A stretch of DNA of 10,625 nt from UBA8231 sp964512165 (GCA_964512165.1 CAZEHQ010000161.1:1-10625), one strand, 5' to 3'. Counted from the first letter of the stretch, positions 1 to 6,485 are shown. A program made the numbers and translations. The notes: generated by a model from the letters alone, not told the origin.

Positions 1-102
1 CTCGCCATCAGCATATCCATGCACCACCGTGCCCACATCTCCGGCCACCAGACCGTGCTCTACGATGGATTCCTGAAGAACTACCAGATCCAGTTCAGTC
101 AT
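1..102 (-). CDS. DUF4926-like small protein, N-terminal part (runs off window)
   Basis: This is the first 34 codons of a minus-strand gene that continues beyond the window edge. The residues begin MTELDLVVLQ and continue with EHGLVAGDVGTVVHGYADGE. The pattern 'ELDLVVL...EHGL.AGDVGTVVH.Y.DGE' matches my recollection of the start of DUF4926 proteins, small SH3-like beta-barrel proteins of about 60-90 residues often found beside toxin-antitoxin or other small accessory genes. Their biochemical role is not established. The ATG at 102-100 follows a purine-rich GGTGGAGG just upstream and lies 14 bp after the stop of the antitoxin-like gene, so the two are probably co-transcribed. The C-terminal half is outside the window, so integrity cannot be judged. 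The family call rests on sequence recall, not on a search. Confidence 0.6.
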   Translation of the reverse strand, partial: MTELDLVVLQESIVEHGLVAGDVGTVVHGYADGE

Positions 103-116
103 GTCCTCCACCTGCA

Positions 117-272
117 TCAGGCGGGGTACGCTCTCACCAGACTTGGTGATTCGAGTGGCTCAGTCGTGCCTCCCCGGTACTCTGCAAGAGCCTCATCGGC
201 AAGGCCGGACAACTGCTCCGCTGTCAAGTCGAATGCACGGTCCCACCGGCGCTCTGACTCGAGCTCTGCCAT
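117..272 (-). pseudogene. Addiction-module antitoxin-like protein, N-terminus missing
   Basis: Minus-strand frame ending in TGA at 119-117. From its first ATG (272-270) it encodes 51 residues, but family-like sequence starts earlier, directly after an in-frame TAG at 314-312, with LSSDEQDAIAVVL running into MAELESERRWDRAF and then LADEALAEYRGG. Helical sequence of the form 'L...EQDAIA..ILAELE.ERRWD.AF......LADEALAE.R.G.T.PL' is typical of a small putative antitoxin family (about 65-80 residues) annotated as addiction-module proteins. About 8-12 N-terminal residues of the usual protein appear to be replaced by unrelated sequence ending in the stop. Either the gene is a remnant cut by recombination near 312, or a shortened protein starts at 272. 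No toxin gene is seen next to it; the downstream neighbour is the DUF4926-like gene. The family assignment is from memory and moderate. Confidence 0.5.
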
Positions 273-311
273 CAGCACGACCGCAATCGCGTCTTGTTCA
301 TCACTGGAGAG

Positions 312-572
312 CTACGGAACGCCGCGGGCCTCTGCGGGCGGCCAGCCGCCAAGTCCCATGCGCAGCTCATGCACGCGCGACTCCGGCCGCGCGCAAGGAT
401 TGCGCACTGTCACCGGCGTTGGGTGCACGGCGGGGTCCGGCAGGCTATTGGAGGAGGCTGCTCTCTTGCAGAGCGGACAACGTGGACCGATTGACAGGAT
501 GGTTGGGGAGGGGCCGCCGGCCCGGGGACAGGCCGGCGGCCCTGGGGAAGAGCGAGAGGGTGTTCGCCGGAC
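312..572. other. Spacer with no supported gene between two minus-strand small genes
   Basis: This 261-bp stretch lies between the broken antitoxin-like gene and the 38-codon gene. On the minus strand one frame is open for 86 codons between the stop of the small peptide (575-573) and the TAG at 314-312. It contains a CPLC tetrapeptide and ends RMGLGGWPPAEARGVP. I see no convincing start, ribosome site or family match, and open frames of this length arise by chance in DNA this rich in G+C. The only clear structure is the perfect inverted repeat at 511-542. Confidence 0.5.
511..542. repeat. Perfect 12-bp inverted repeat, possible terminator stem
   Basis: The arm GGGCCGCCGGCC at 511-522 is followed by an 8-nt loop (523-530) and the exact reverse complement GGCCGGCGGCCC at 531-542. 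It lies 30 bp past the stop of the minus-strand small gene. The all-G+C stem would be very stable in RNA. Neither strand shows a T-run after the stem, so it is not a textbook intrinsic terminator. It may act as a transcript-end stabiliser, a U-less terminator or a REP-like element. Confidence 0.6.
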
Positions 573-689
573 TCAGGCGTTTCGCGCCAGGATCACGCTG
601 GCGTAGTGGGAGAAGGCGGAGAGTCCGGCGTAGCAGAAGACGATGCCCGCGGGGACGGCGATCTCTCTGACGAATCGAAACCTCTTCAT
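573..689 (-). CDS. 38-residue single-span membrane peptide under a predicted sigma-54 promoter
   Basis: Unrecognised small gene. It begins MKRFRFVREI, with four basic residues in the first eight, continues with a hydrophobic segment from about I10 to L35 (AVPAGIVFCYAGLSAFSHYA is its core) and ends ARNA. This is the profile of a single transmembrane helix with a cytoplasmic, positively charged N-terminus and a very short outside tail. The ATG at 689-687 is preceded by AGGAGG with a 6-nt spacer, one of the best ribosome sites in the window. About 35 nt of leader separate the start codon from the predicted sigma-54 start site near 724, and a strong inverted repeat lies beyond the stop. Promoter, leader, ribosome site, short frame and hairpin together support a real gene. 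No function can be assigned. Small one-span peptides often modulate larger membrane complexes, but the partner is not evident. Confidence 0.65.
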   Translation of the reverse strand: MKRFRFVREIAVPAGIVFCYAGLSAFSHYASVILARNA

Positions 690-695
690 GGCTGT

Positions 696-701
696 CCTCC
701 T
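696..701 (-). promoter_or_regulatory. Strong Shine-Dalgarno of the 38-codon gene
   Basis: Read on the minus strand the sequence is AGGAGG followed by ACAGCC and ATG. The perfect anti-16S match and 6-nt spacing fix the start of the small membrane peptide, and they stand out because most start codons in this window have weak or no such sites. Confidence 0.75.
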
Positions 702-734
702 CTACTTGAGAGGTGAGTGTTCGCCCTGCTTGAC

Positions 735-751
735 TGCAATCGCCGTGCCAG
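735..751 (-). promoter_or_regulatory. Sigma-54 (RpoN) promoter
   Basis: On the minus strand the 17-mer CTGGCACGGCGATTGCA matches the sigma-54 consensus YTGGCACGRNNNTTGCW at every defined position, with the -24 GG and -12 GC dinucleotides in correct phase. The predicted start site is near 724, about 35 nt before the ATG of the 38-residue peptide. Sigma-54 promoters require an AAA+ enhancer-binding protein bound upstream. The expected enhancer region (752-818 and beyond) is interrupted by the N-run at 819-854, so the activator site cannot be examined fully. An exact match of this kind is unlikely by chance in so short an intergenic region. Confidence 0.8.
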
Positions 752-818
752 TCCTTCTCTCCCATTGGTACTGCCCCGGGGATGGGGCCGCCCCGTGACC
801 GGCCTTGGACAGCGGTGT

Positions 819-854
819 NNNNNNNNNNNNNNNNNNNNNNNNNNNNNNNNNNNN
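819..854. other. 36-N sequence gap
   Basis: A run of 36 undetermined bases between the sigma-54 promoter region and the leader of the membrane glycosyltransferase gene. Its length looks estimated from read pairs rather than a default value. Frames read through it are not meaningful, and upstream activator sites of the sigma-54 promoter may lie inside it. Confidence 0.95.
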
Positions 855-919
855 GAACACAACACCCGCGGGCGTCCGGCGGTGAGCATCCGTCCCGATC
901 AACCGCTTTTCGCAGGGGC

Positions 920-948
920 TTCACGGGGTTAGTCTCAAGCGGTATCCA
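920..948 (+). promoter_or_regulatory. Possible sigma-70-type promoter for the membrane glycosyltransferase gene
   Basis: TTCACG at 920-925 and TATCCA at 943-948 are separated by 17 bp, matching 4/6 and 3/6 of the vegetative consensus. The surrounding leader is less G+C-rich than the genes. Transcription would start near 955, giving a leader of about 18 nt. The match is weak and could be chance. Confidence 0.25.
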
Positions 949-972
949 AGGTCCCCCCGGGACACCCGAACG

Positions 973-2613
973 ATGCTGGCACCCCCTCGACAGGTACTCC
1001 TGCTCTCCCTGGCCGGCCCCGCCGTGGCCGCGGCCGGGATGGCGCTCCACGCCCTCTTCGGGGAGCGGATCGTGCTGGCCATGTACGAGCAGCGCATGCC
1101 GGTGGCGCTGCTGAACGAGATCATCACCGGCCAGTCCATCCACCCGGTGGGCTACCACCTGGAGCGGGCCGACGCCCTGGTCATGCGCGGGGCCCTGCTG
1201 CTGCTGGCCAGCGGTCCCGCGGCCGGCGCCTGGATGTGGCTCGCCCGCCGCCTCCCCGTCCCCTGGAGCCGGCCGCTGGCGGGCGGCCTGCTGCTGTCCA
1301 CCGCCTTCGTCTGCGGGGTCTACCTGCTGCGGATGCCGCTGTTCGAGGTCCTGCCGGGGTGGTTCTGGCCGCTCCACACCACGGCGCTTCCGTGGGTCTG
1401 GCTGTGGGCGCCGCTGGCCGCCGGCACCGCGGCGGTGGCGGCGGTTGTCCTGCGGGCCCCCGGGCGCCGGCTCCGGAACGTGGTGCTCCTCGTCGTCTGG
1501 GGGGCCTGCCTCCACCACGGGCTGGCGCTCATGGAGGGCCGCGGCCTCGACGTCCTGCGGAGCCGCTTCACCGACTCCGGGCACGGCGTCTTCGCCCACG
1601 CCGCCGTCGAGCAGCCGAGCCTGTGGCGGGTGCTGACGCGCTACGACGAGCTGCTGGACGAGGGCGAGCTGTCCCCCTTCTTCCACGCCACCAAGCCGCC
1701 GGGGCTGCAGGTCTTTCTCGGATTCGTCGAGCGCCTCGGGCGCGTCGTTCCCGGGCTGCCGGGCGACCCCCTGCAGAGGCTGGCCACCTTCGCCGCCCTG
1801 GTGCTGCCCCTGCTGGCGTACGCCGCCGTGGTCCCCCTGTACGCCCTGGCCCTCCGCTTCACCGACGACCGCGGCGCCCTGGCCGCGGCCCTGCTCTACG
1901 TGCTCGCCCCCAACGTCGGGCTCATCGGCATGCACGCCGACCACTACCTGCACCCGCTGCTGGCAACAACCCTCCTCTACCTGACCGTCCGCGCTCTGCA
2001 GGAGGGCGGACGCTGGTCGGCCGCCCTGGCCGGAACCGCCTTCTACCTGGCCACGTGGGTCTCCTTCGCCCTGGCGCCCCTGGTTCTGGTGCCCATCGCC
2101 CTCGTCTGGGTGAACCGGCAAGCGGCGCCGGTCCTGTCGCGGGTCCACCTTGCGGCCTGGGCCGTGGGGGGGTTCACGGCGGCCTACGCGGCCATGGCGC
2201 TGGTCTGCGGCTACGATGCCTGGGACCGCTTCGCCCGGGCCGTGGCCATCCACGAGGCCGCCAAGGCCGTCGACTGGACCCTGGGGAACCGCCTCTACTA
2301 CGGCACCCTCAACCTGCTGGAGTTCGCCCTCTGGAGCGGCCCGGCGCTGGTCCTGATGTGCGTTGCGGAGTTGCGGAGAGGGGTCGGCGTGCCCGGAGCG
2401 GGACTGCTGTGCCTGCTGGCCGGAATGGCCGTCTTCGGCGCCACGGCGGGGGAGAGCGCGCGACTGTGGATCTTCGCCCTGCCCCTGGCCGTCCTGTGCG
2501 CGGCCCTCTACCTGGACCGCCGGCCCGACGAGGGGGGCCGCCTCCTGGGCCTGGCGCTGGTGATGCAGGGGATCCTGACGCTGGTGCTCAAGAGATACCA
2601 GGACTTCCACTGA
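973..2613 (+). CDS. Polytopic membrane glycosyltransferase-like protein (GT-C fold, PMT/ArnT type)
   Basis: Encodes 546 residues with about ten to twelve hydrophobic spans (for example near 8-28, 72-92, 102-120, 140-160, 272-295, 355-380, 392-412, 474-492 and 499-513). The extramembrane stretch 185-250 contains FFHATKPPG (236-244), like the short His/Pro-Pro-Gly loops of lipid-linked-sugar transferases, and a second conserved-looking motif, GESARLWIFALP, lies at 493-504. 'GE.ARLW.F..P' recurs in prokaryotic GT-C proteins of unknown acceptor. GT-C enzymes move a sugar from a polyprenyl-phosphate donor to a lipid or protein on the outer face of the inner membrane; acceptor and donor cannot be told here. 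A TDS (200-202) in the loop after the first spans might supply the catalytic acidic residue. The ATG at 973 has no clear ribosome site. No cell-surface gene cluster surrounds it; its downstream neighbour is convergent. The fold-level call is reasonably secure, the substrate is unknown. Confidence 0.7.
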   Translation: MLAPPRQVLLLSLAGPAVAAAGMALHALFGERIVLAMYEQRMPVALLNEIITGQSIHPVGYHLERADALVMRGALLLLASGPAAGAWMWLARRLPVPWSRPLAGGLLLSTAFVCGVYLLRMPLFEVLPGWFWPLHTTALPWVWLWAPLAAGTAAVAAVVLRAPGRRLRNVVLLVVWGACLHHGLALMEGRGLDVLRSRFTDSGHGVFAHAAVEQPSLWRVLTRYDELLDEGELSPFFHATKPPGLQVFLGFVERLGRVVPGLPGDPLQRLATFAALVLPLLAYAAVVPLYALALRFTDDRGALAAALLYVLAPNVGLIGMHADHYLHPLLATTLLYLTVRALQEGGRWSAALAGTAFYLATWVSFALAPLVLVPIALVWVNRQAAPVLSRVHLAAWAVGGFTAAYAAMALVCGYDAWDRFARAVAIHEAAKAVDWTLGNRLYYGTLNLLEFALWSGPALVLMCVAELRRGVGVPGAGLLCLLAGMAVFGATAGESARLWIFALPLAVLCAALYLDRRPDEGGRLLGLALVMQGILTLVLKRYQDFH

Positions 2614-2895
2614 AGCCGCGGGACCGGCGCCTGAGGGGGACCGGCTTTGGGAGCCCGCCGCGCGAGAGTACTGCAGGATCGGATAGCGCTTCAGCCGGCG
2701 CCGGCATCCGAGGCTGGGCTTCGCCCGAGGAGGCCGGAACCCCAGGGGAGCCCCGGCAGGCGCACGGCGCCCGGAGCCAGAGCTGCCGCGCTGGTGGCTG
2801 CAGGAGACCCGGGCTCGCCGGATCGTGCGCCGGCTTCGGGGGCTGGCTTCGCCTGCGGATGTCGTGCTCAGCGAGTCCCGGCGGCCCGGTGCCTC
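2614..2895. other. Convergent intergenic spacer, G+C-rich, no gene seen
   Basis: This 282-bp spacer lies between the ends of the membrane glycosyltransferase gene and the arsenate reductase gene. It holds several short potential hairpins, including GGGCTTCGCCC near 2716 and a related GGCTTCGCC near 2844. No poly-T tract marks a standard terminator for either gene, and I see no conserved coding signal. Confidence 0.4.
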
Positions 2896-3339
<444 letters not shown>

Positions 3340-3352
3340 GGCGTCAGCGGCT

Positions 3353-5218
3353 TTACGGCTCGCGCTCGAAGGTCCCCGAACCGGGGAAGTTCGTCGCGTC
3401 GCGCCAGTCGGGCTGCCACCACAACTGGGCCAGGGGACCGGTCTCCTCGTCGTAGTCGTCGACGGCGATGTTGATCCGCACCCGGCGCCAGTCCTTGCCC
3501 TGGCGGTGCTCGACGTACCTCAGGGGGATGGAGACCTCGTAGGCGTGGCCCTTCGGCGTCGGGACGCCGATGGCCTGCACGCCGAGGGAGTCCAGCTCGT
3601 CCGCCGCCACCAGGTACATCTCCTCCGGCCGCTCGCCCGGGCTGATGGCGACGAAGACGCGCTCCTCCACGGAGCGGCTGGCGTCGCGCCCGCGGGAGCG
3701 CTCCGGGTCGGAACGCCCGTCCACGCGCAACTCCAGGCCGTCCTGGGACCAGGCGTAGCCGCCGAGGTAGATGCGGCGCTCGTCGGTGACGTCCACGGCG
3801 ACGTAGAGGTTGTGGTCGTCGTACTCGACGCCGAAGCGCCAGGAGCAGTCCGCCGGCCCGGTCCAGGAATCCGCGTCGACGTCGATCTCGGCCGGTTCCG
3901 GCACGTGGAAGGCGAGCCGGTCCCAGTCGCCCAGGTCGCCGTCGATGGCGGGAGGGGCGGCGGTGCGGCGGGGCAGCTCGTAGATGCGGCTCACGACCAT
4001 GGGGGAACGGCCGTCCACGGCGGGGATCTCGAACTCGTCCTGCACGTACTCGGCCTGCCACTCCAACTGCAGGGGCGTCAGCTCGTCCACGGCCCGCTCC
4101 CCGGAGATCTCGAGGTCGATCCGTTCCACCGAGTTCGGGGGCAGCTCCCGGTCGAAGGAGTCCGGCGACGGGGTCAGCAGCGCGTGCGCGGCGAAGCGGG
4201 CCGAGATGCGCAGGGGCACGTCGCCGTCGTTGGTGAGGCGAACGGAGGTGACGCCGCCGGCGAAGCGCTTCGAGCGGCCCAGGATCGGCTCGACGACGAC
4301 GGCCCCGCCCCGGAGCAGGGGGTCCACGAGGCGCGCCATCTCCTCGGTGCGGATGTTCTCGTCCCAGATGCCGTCGAGCATGAGGTTGGCGATGCGCGGG
4401 CCGTCGTCCGTCATCGTCACCCATACCACGTGGTCGAACTGGCCGTAGAGGGGCCCCGCCAGGGAGCTGCCGCCGCCGGTGGTGGCCAGCACGAAGTAGC
4501 GGCTGTCGTTGCGCACGTGCTTGGTGTAGCGGTGGAAGTGGCCGGCGAAGACCGTGTGCCGGCGGCCCCGGAGCAGCTCCTCCACCTCGGCCCAGCCCGT
4601 GTCCCGCAACTCGCCATCGTCGGCGTAGTTCCACAGGGGCTTGTGGACGAAGACCAGGGTCCAGCGCACGTCGCCGTGTTCCGCCAGAACGCCGGCCAGC
4701 CAGTCGCGCTGCTCGGGCCCCACGTTGGCCGGTTCCCCGTCCTCGGAGTTGAGGGCGACGAAGAGCACGTCGCGGTAGACGAAGGAGTAGTAGGCGCGGC
4801 CGAGGCGCTCGGCCCAGACCTCGGCCATGACCTCGTTGGAGATGTCGTGGTTGCCCGGCAGGTAGAAGAAGGGCATGTCGAGGGCGTCGACGAAGGCGTC
4901 GAACTCGTCCCACTCGGCGTCGAGGGTTTCCCGGCTCTCGGTGTAGCCTTCGATCAGGTCGCCCACGCTCATGACGAACTCGGGCTGCAGCAGGTTGAGC
5001 TTGCCCACGGCGTCGGCGAAGACGCCCTCGCGGTGGCCGCCGGTGCGGTCGGTGACGATGGCGAACTGGAAGTGGTCCGGGTCGTTGCGCAGATCCAGGT
5101 GGGTCCACGGGTTGACCTGCTCGACCTCGATGCGCGGACGATCGGCGGTCTCCGCGGAGGCGAGGGCGGCCAGGGCGAGGATCAGGACCGGCGCGACGCC
5201 GGGCGTCTTGCTTGTCAT
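3353..5218 (-). CDS. Secreted calcineurin-like metallophosphoesterase with C-terminal CBM9-like domain
   Basis: Encodes 621 residues. A signal peptide covers residues 1-22 (hydrophobic VLILALAALASA, likely cut after ASA), so the protein acts in the periplasm or outside. Residues about 50-280 form a metallophosphoesterase domain: motif I is TDRTGGHREG (56-65), then GDLIEG (86-91), GNHD (122-125), VHKPLW (191-196) and GHFHR (226-230). The usual DxH of motif I is Asp57-Arg-Thr, so one metal-ligand histidine is absent, although all other motifs are intact; this looks like a subfamily trait rather than decay. Residues about 300-400 form a beta-rich linker. From AIDGDLGDWD (424-433) to the end is a CBM9-like, DOMON-type beta-sandwich with the typical YDDHNLYVAVDVTD strand (466-479). 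The likely substrate is an extracellular phosphoester, possibly carbohydrate-linked. The ATG at 5218 fits the signal peptide and has GGAG 8 nt upstream. arsC follows 13 bp downstream. Far longer upstream reading in this frame is antisense chance. Confidence 0.85.
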   Translation of the reverse strand: MTSKTPGVAPVLILALAALASAETADRPRIEVEQVNPWTHLDLRNDPDHFQFAIVTDRTGGHREGVFADAVGKLNLLQPEFVMSVGDLIEGYTESRETLDAEWDEFDAFVDALDMPFFYLPGNHDISNEVMAEVWAERLGRAYYSFVYRDVLFVALNSEDGEPANVGPEQRDWLAGVLAEHGDVRWTLVFVHKPLWNYADDGELRDTGWAEVEELLRGRRHTVFAGHFHRYTKHVRNDSRYFVLATTGGGSSLAGPLYGQFDHVVWVTMTDDGPRIANLMLDGIWDENIRTEEMARLVDPLLRGGAVVVEPILGRSKRFAGGVTSVRLTNDGDVPLRISARFAAHALLTPSPDSFDRELPPNSVERIDLEISGERAVDELTPLQLEWQAEYVQDEFEIPAVDGRSPMVVSRIYELPRRTAAPPAIDGDLGDWDRLAFHVPEPAEIDVDADSWTGPADCSWRFGVEYDDHNLYVAVDVTDERRIYLGGYAWSQDGLELRVDGRSDPERSRGRDASRSVEERVFVAISPGERPEEMYLVAADELDSLGVQAIGVPTPKGHAYEVSIPLRYVEHRQGKDWRRVRINIAVDDYDEETGPLAQLWWQPDWRDATNFPGSGTFEREP

Positions 5219-5299
5219 TCGATGGGCTCCACGGTGGCGGGGGAAGCGGGGTTCTACGGGACGGATGCCCGGAGCGGCCGGGCGTTCCGTCCAACCTAT

Positions 5300-5329
5300 G
5301 GGATACGTCGGCCGCCGCCACAGTGGCAA
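5300..5329 (-). promoter_or_regulatory. Possible promoter of the phosphoesterase-arsC pair
   Basis: On the minus strand TTGCCA (5329-5324) and TATCCC (5305-5300) are 18 bp apart, matching 4/6 and 3/6 of the vegetative consensus, in a locally lower-G+C stretch. The start site would be near 5293, leaving a leader of about 75 nt. The match is weak and position-based only. Confidence 0.2.
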
Positions 5330-5498
5330 ACCCGCGAGCGGCAGCTCTTCGACTCCCTCCCCGTCGCCGCCGTCATGCCACGACGGCCACTGCAGACAGG
5401 GCTGCCGGATACCGGCGGTGCCCCCGGCCGGGCGCGGCCGGGCTTCCTCCGGGGCCGGAGGCCTGCCGGGTTGGCGGGCCGCCTCCGCGAGCGGATTG

Positions 5499-5596
5499 GG
5501 CCGGTTGGCGGGTCCCGGTCCAGGGGCCTGCGGCCTTGCCGGCAGCCGGCTCCCCGCGGGCGGACGCAGGCCGGTTGGCGGGTCCCGCTCAGGGGC
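5499..5596 (+). repeat. 28-29 bp direct repeat, two copies 70 bp apart
   Basis: The copies at 5499-5527 and 5569-5596 share GGCCGGTTGGCGGGTCCCG exactly. After a short mismatch and a 1-bp length difference, both end TCAGGGGC or CCAGGGGC. A third partial copy of the core, CCGGGTTGGCGGGCC, lies at 5466-5480. The TTGGCGGG cores start at 5471, 5505 and 5575. The last copy abuts the predicted promoter of the methyltransferase gene. They could be operator sites or a small duplicated segment. Confidence 0.7.
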
Positions 5597-5604
5597 GGTA
5601 CATA
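5575..5604 (+). promoter_or_regulatory. Possible promoter of the RNA methyltransferase gene
   Basis: TTGGCG (5575-5580) and TACATA (5599-5604) are 18 bp apart, and the A+T island GTACATATAGG is the only one in this G+C-rich region. The start codon follows 20 bp later with no ribosome site, so transcription may start at or very near the ATG (a leaderless or very short-leader mRNA). The -35 element lies inside the second copy of the direct repeat. Confidence 0.3.
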
Positions 5605-5623
5605 TAGGCCGCGTCCCCGAGTC

Positions 5624-6384
5624 ATGAGCGAATGCCATCCCGAAGCCGGTCTGCCGGCCGAGTTCCTCTCCCGTGTGGAGCGGCTGCTGCCCGCCGCGCG
5701 CCTGGACGGCTGGCGCCGCTCCCTGCGATCTCCGCCGTCCGCGGCCTTCCGCGTCAACACGCTGATGGCCGCCGAGGAGGAAGCCGTGGCCGAGCTGCGG
5801 CGGGATGGGATCACCCCCCGGCCCCTGGAGTGGCCCCCCGGGGCGTGGTCGGCGCCGCCCGACCAGCGCCGGGCCCTCGTCGACAGCGGCGCCGCCCGCG
5901 AGGGGCGCGTGTACGTGCAGAATCCCTCGAGCATGGTGCCGGTCCTGCTGCTCGACCCGCAACCGGGAGAGGAGATCCTCGACCTGGCGGCGGCCCCGGG
6001 CGGCAAGACCGTGCAGATCGCAGGGCGCATGGAGGACCGCGGACGCATCGCCGCGGTGGAGTCGGTGAAGGCGCGCTTCCACCGGCTGCGGCGCAACCTG
6101 GAGCGCTGCGGCGTCACCATCGTACAGACCTACCTGGCCGACGGCGGGGGCGTGGGCCGCAAGGTGCCGGAGCGCTTCGATCGGGTGCTGCTCGACGCGC
6201 CGTGCACCTCGGAGGGCCGCTTCCGCGCCGGCGACCCGGCCAGCTTCCGCTACTGGGGACCGAAGAAGATCCGCGACATGGCGCGCAAGCAGAACAACCT
6301 GGCCATCTCGTCGGTGCGGGCCCTCAAGCCCGGGGGCGTCCTCGTGTACTGCACCTGCACCCTGGCGCCGGAGGAGAACGAGGC
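5624..6384 (+). CDS. RNA m5C methyltransferase, NOP2/Sun (RsmF/RsmB-like) family, C-terminus lost in gap
   Basis: 253 complete codons are seen before the N-run. The enzyme transfers a methyl group from S-adenosylmethionine to C5 of a cytosine in rRNA or tRNA. In order: a PUA-like/NOL1 N-terminal part with FRVNTLMA (42-49), QNPSSM (99-104), the SAM-binding motif DLAAAPGGKT (120-129), VLLDAPCTSEGRF (188-200) with Cys194 of motif IV, and YCTCTLAPEENE (242-253), where Cys245 of motif VI is the expected nucleophile. The N-terminal layout and the EGRF/YWG/KK context resemble RsmF (YebU) or archaeal-type NSUN proteins rather than RsmB, which has an extra NusB-like domain. The remaining family C-terminus (tens to about 200 residues, including any PUA domain) lies in or beyond the gap. 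The start is ATG at 5624, with no ribosome site. The exact target cytosine cannot be read from sequence. Confidence 0.88.
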
Positions 6385-6484
6385 NNNNNNNNNNNNNNNN
6401 NNNNNNNNNNNNNNNNNNNNNNNNNNNNNNNNNNNNNNNNNNNNNNNNNNNNNNNNNNNNNNNNNNNNNNNNNNNNNNNNNNNN
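6385..6484. other. 100-N scaffold gap of undefined size
   Basis: Exactly 100 undetermined bases, the conventional placeholder for a gap of unknown length. It removes the 3' end of the methyltransferase gene and the 5' end of the next gene. Reading frames that appear continuous across it are artefacts, and other genes may be missing. Confidence 0.95.
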
Positions 6485-6485
6485 C

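Larger units (their letters stand above)
5219..5623. other. Divergent intergenic region with repeats and putative promoters
   Basis: This 405-bp region separates the start of the secreted phosphoesterase gene (minus) from the start of the RNA methyltransferase gene (plus). It holds a direct repeat (5499-5596), a third partial copy near 5466-5480, and weak promoter-like sequences for both directions. I see no small gene with a convincing start and ribosome site. Confidence 0.5.

Noticed and set aside
955..967. GTCCC-CCC-GGGAC hairpin just upstream of the glycosyltransferase start as a regulatory structure
   Set aside because: A 5-bp stem with a 3-nt loop is expected often by chance in this base composition.
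445..2610. A 721-codon open frame on the minus strand antisense to the membrane glycosyltransferase gene
   Set aside because: It crosses an N-run, is extremely rich in Gln, Gly, Arg and Pro without hydrophobic core patterns, and mirrors the GC3-biased codons of the real gene on the other strand.
2700..2860. Two GGCTTCGCC-type hairpins in the convergent spacer as intrinsic terminators
   Set aside because: Stems are only 3-4 bp and no T-tract follows on either strand.
5366..5380. Minus-strand TGGCATGACGGCGGC upstream of the phosphoesterase as a second sigma-54 site
   Set aside because: The -24 and -12 dinucleotides are in phase but three consensus positions differ, and it lies about 150 bp from the start codon. 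It is too weak to call.
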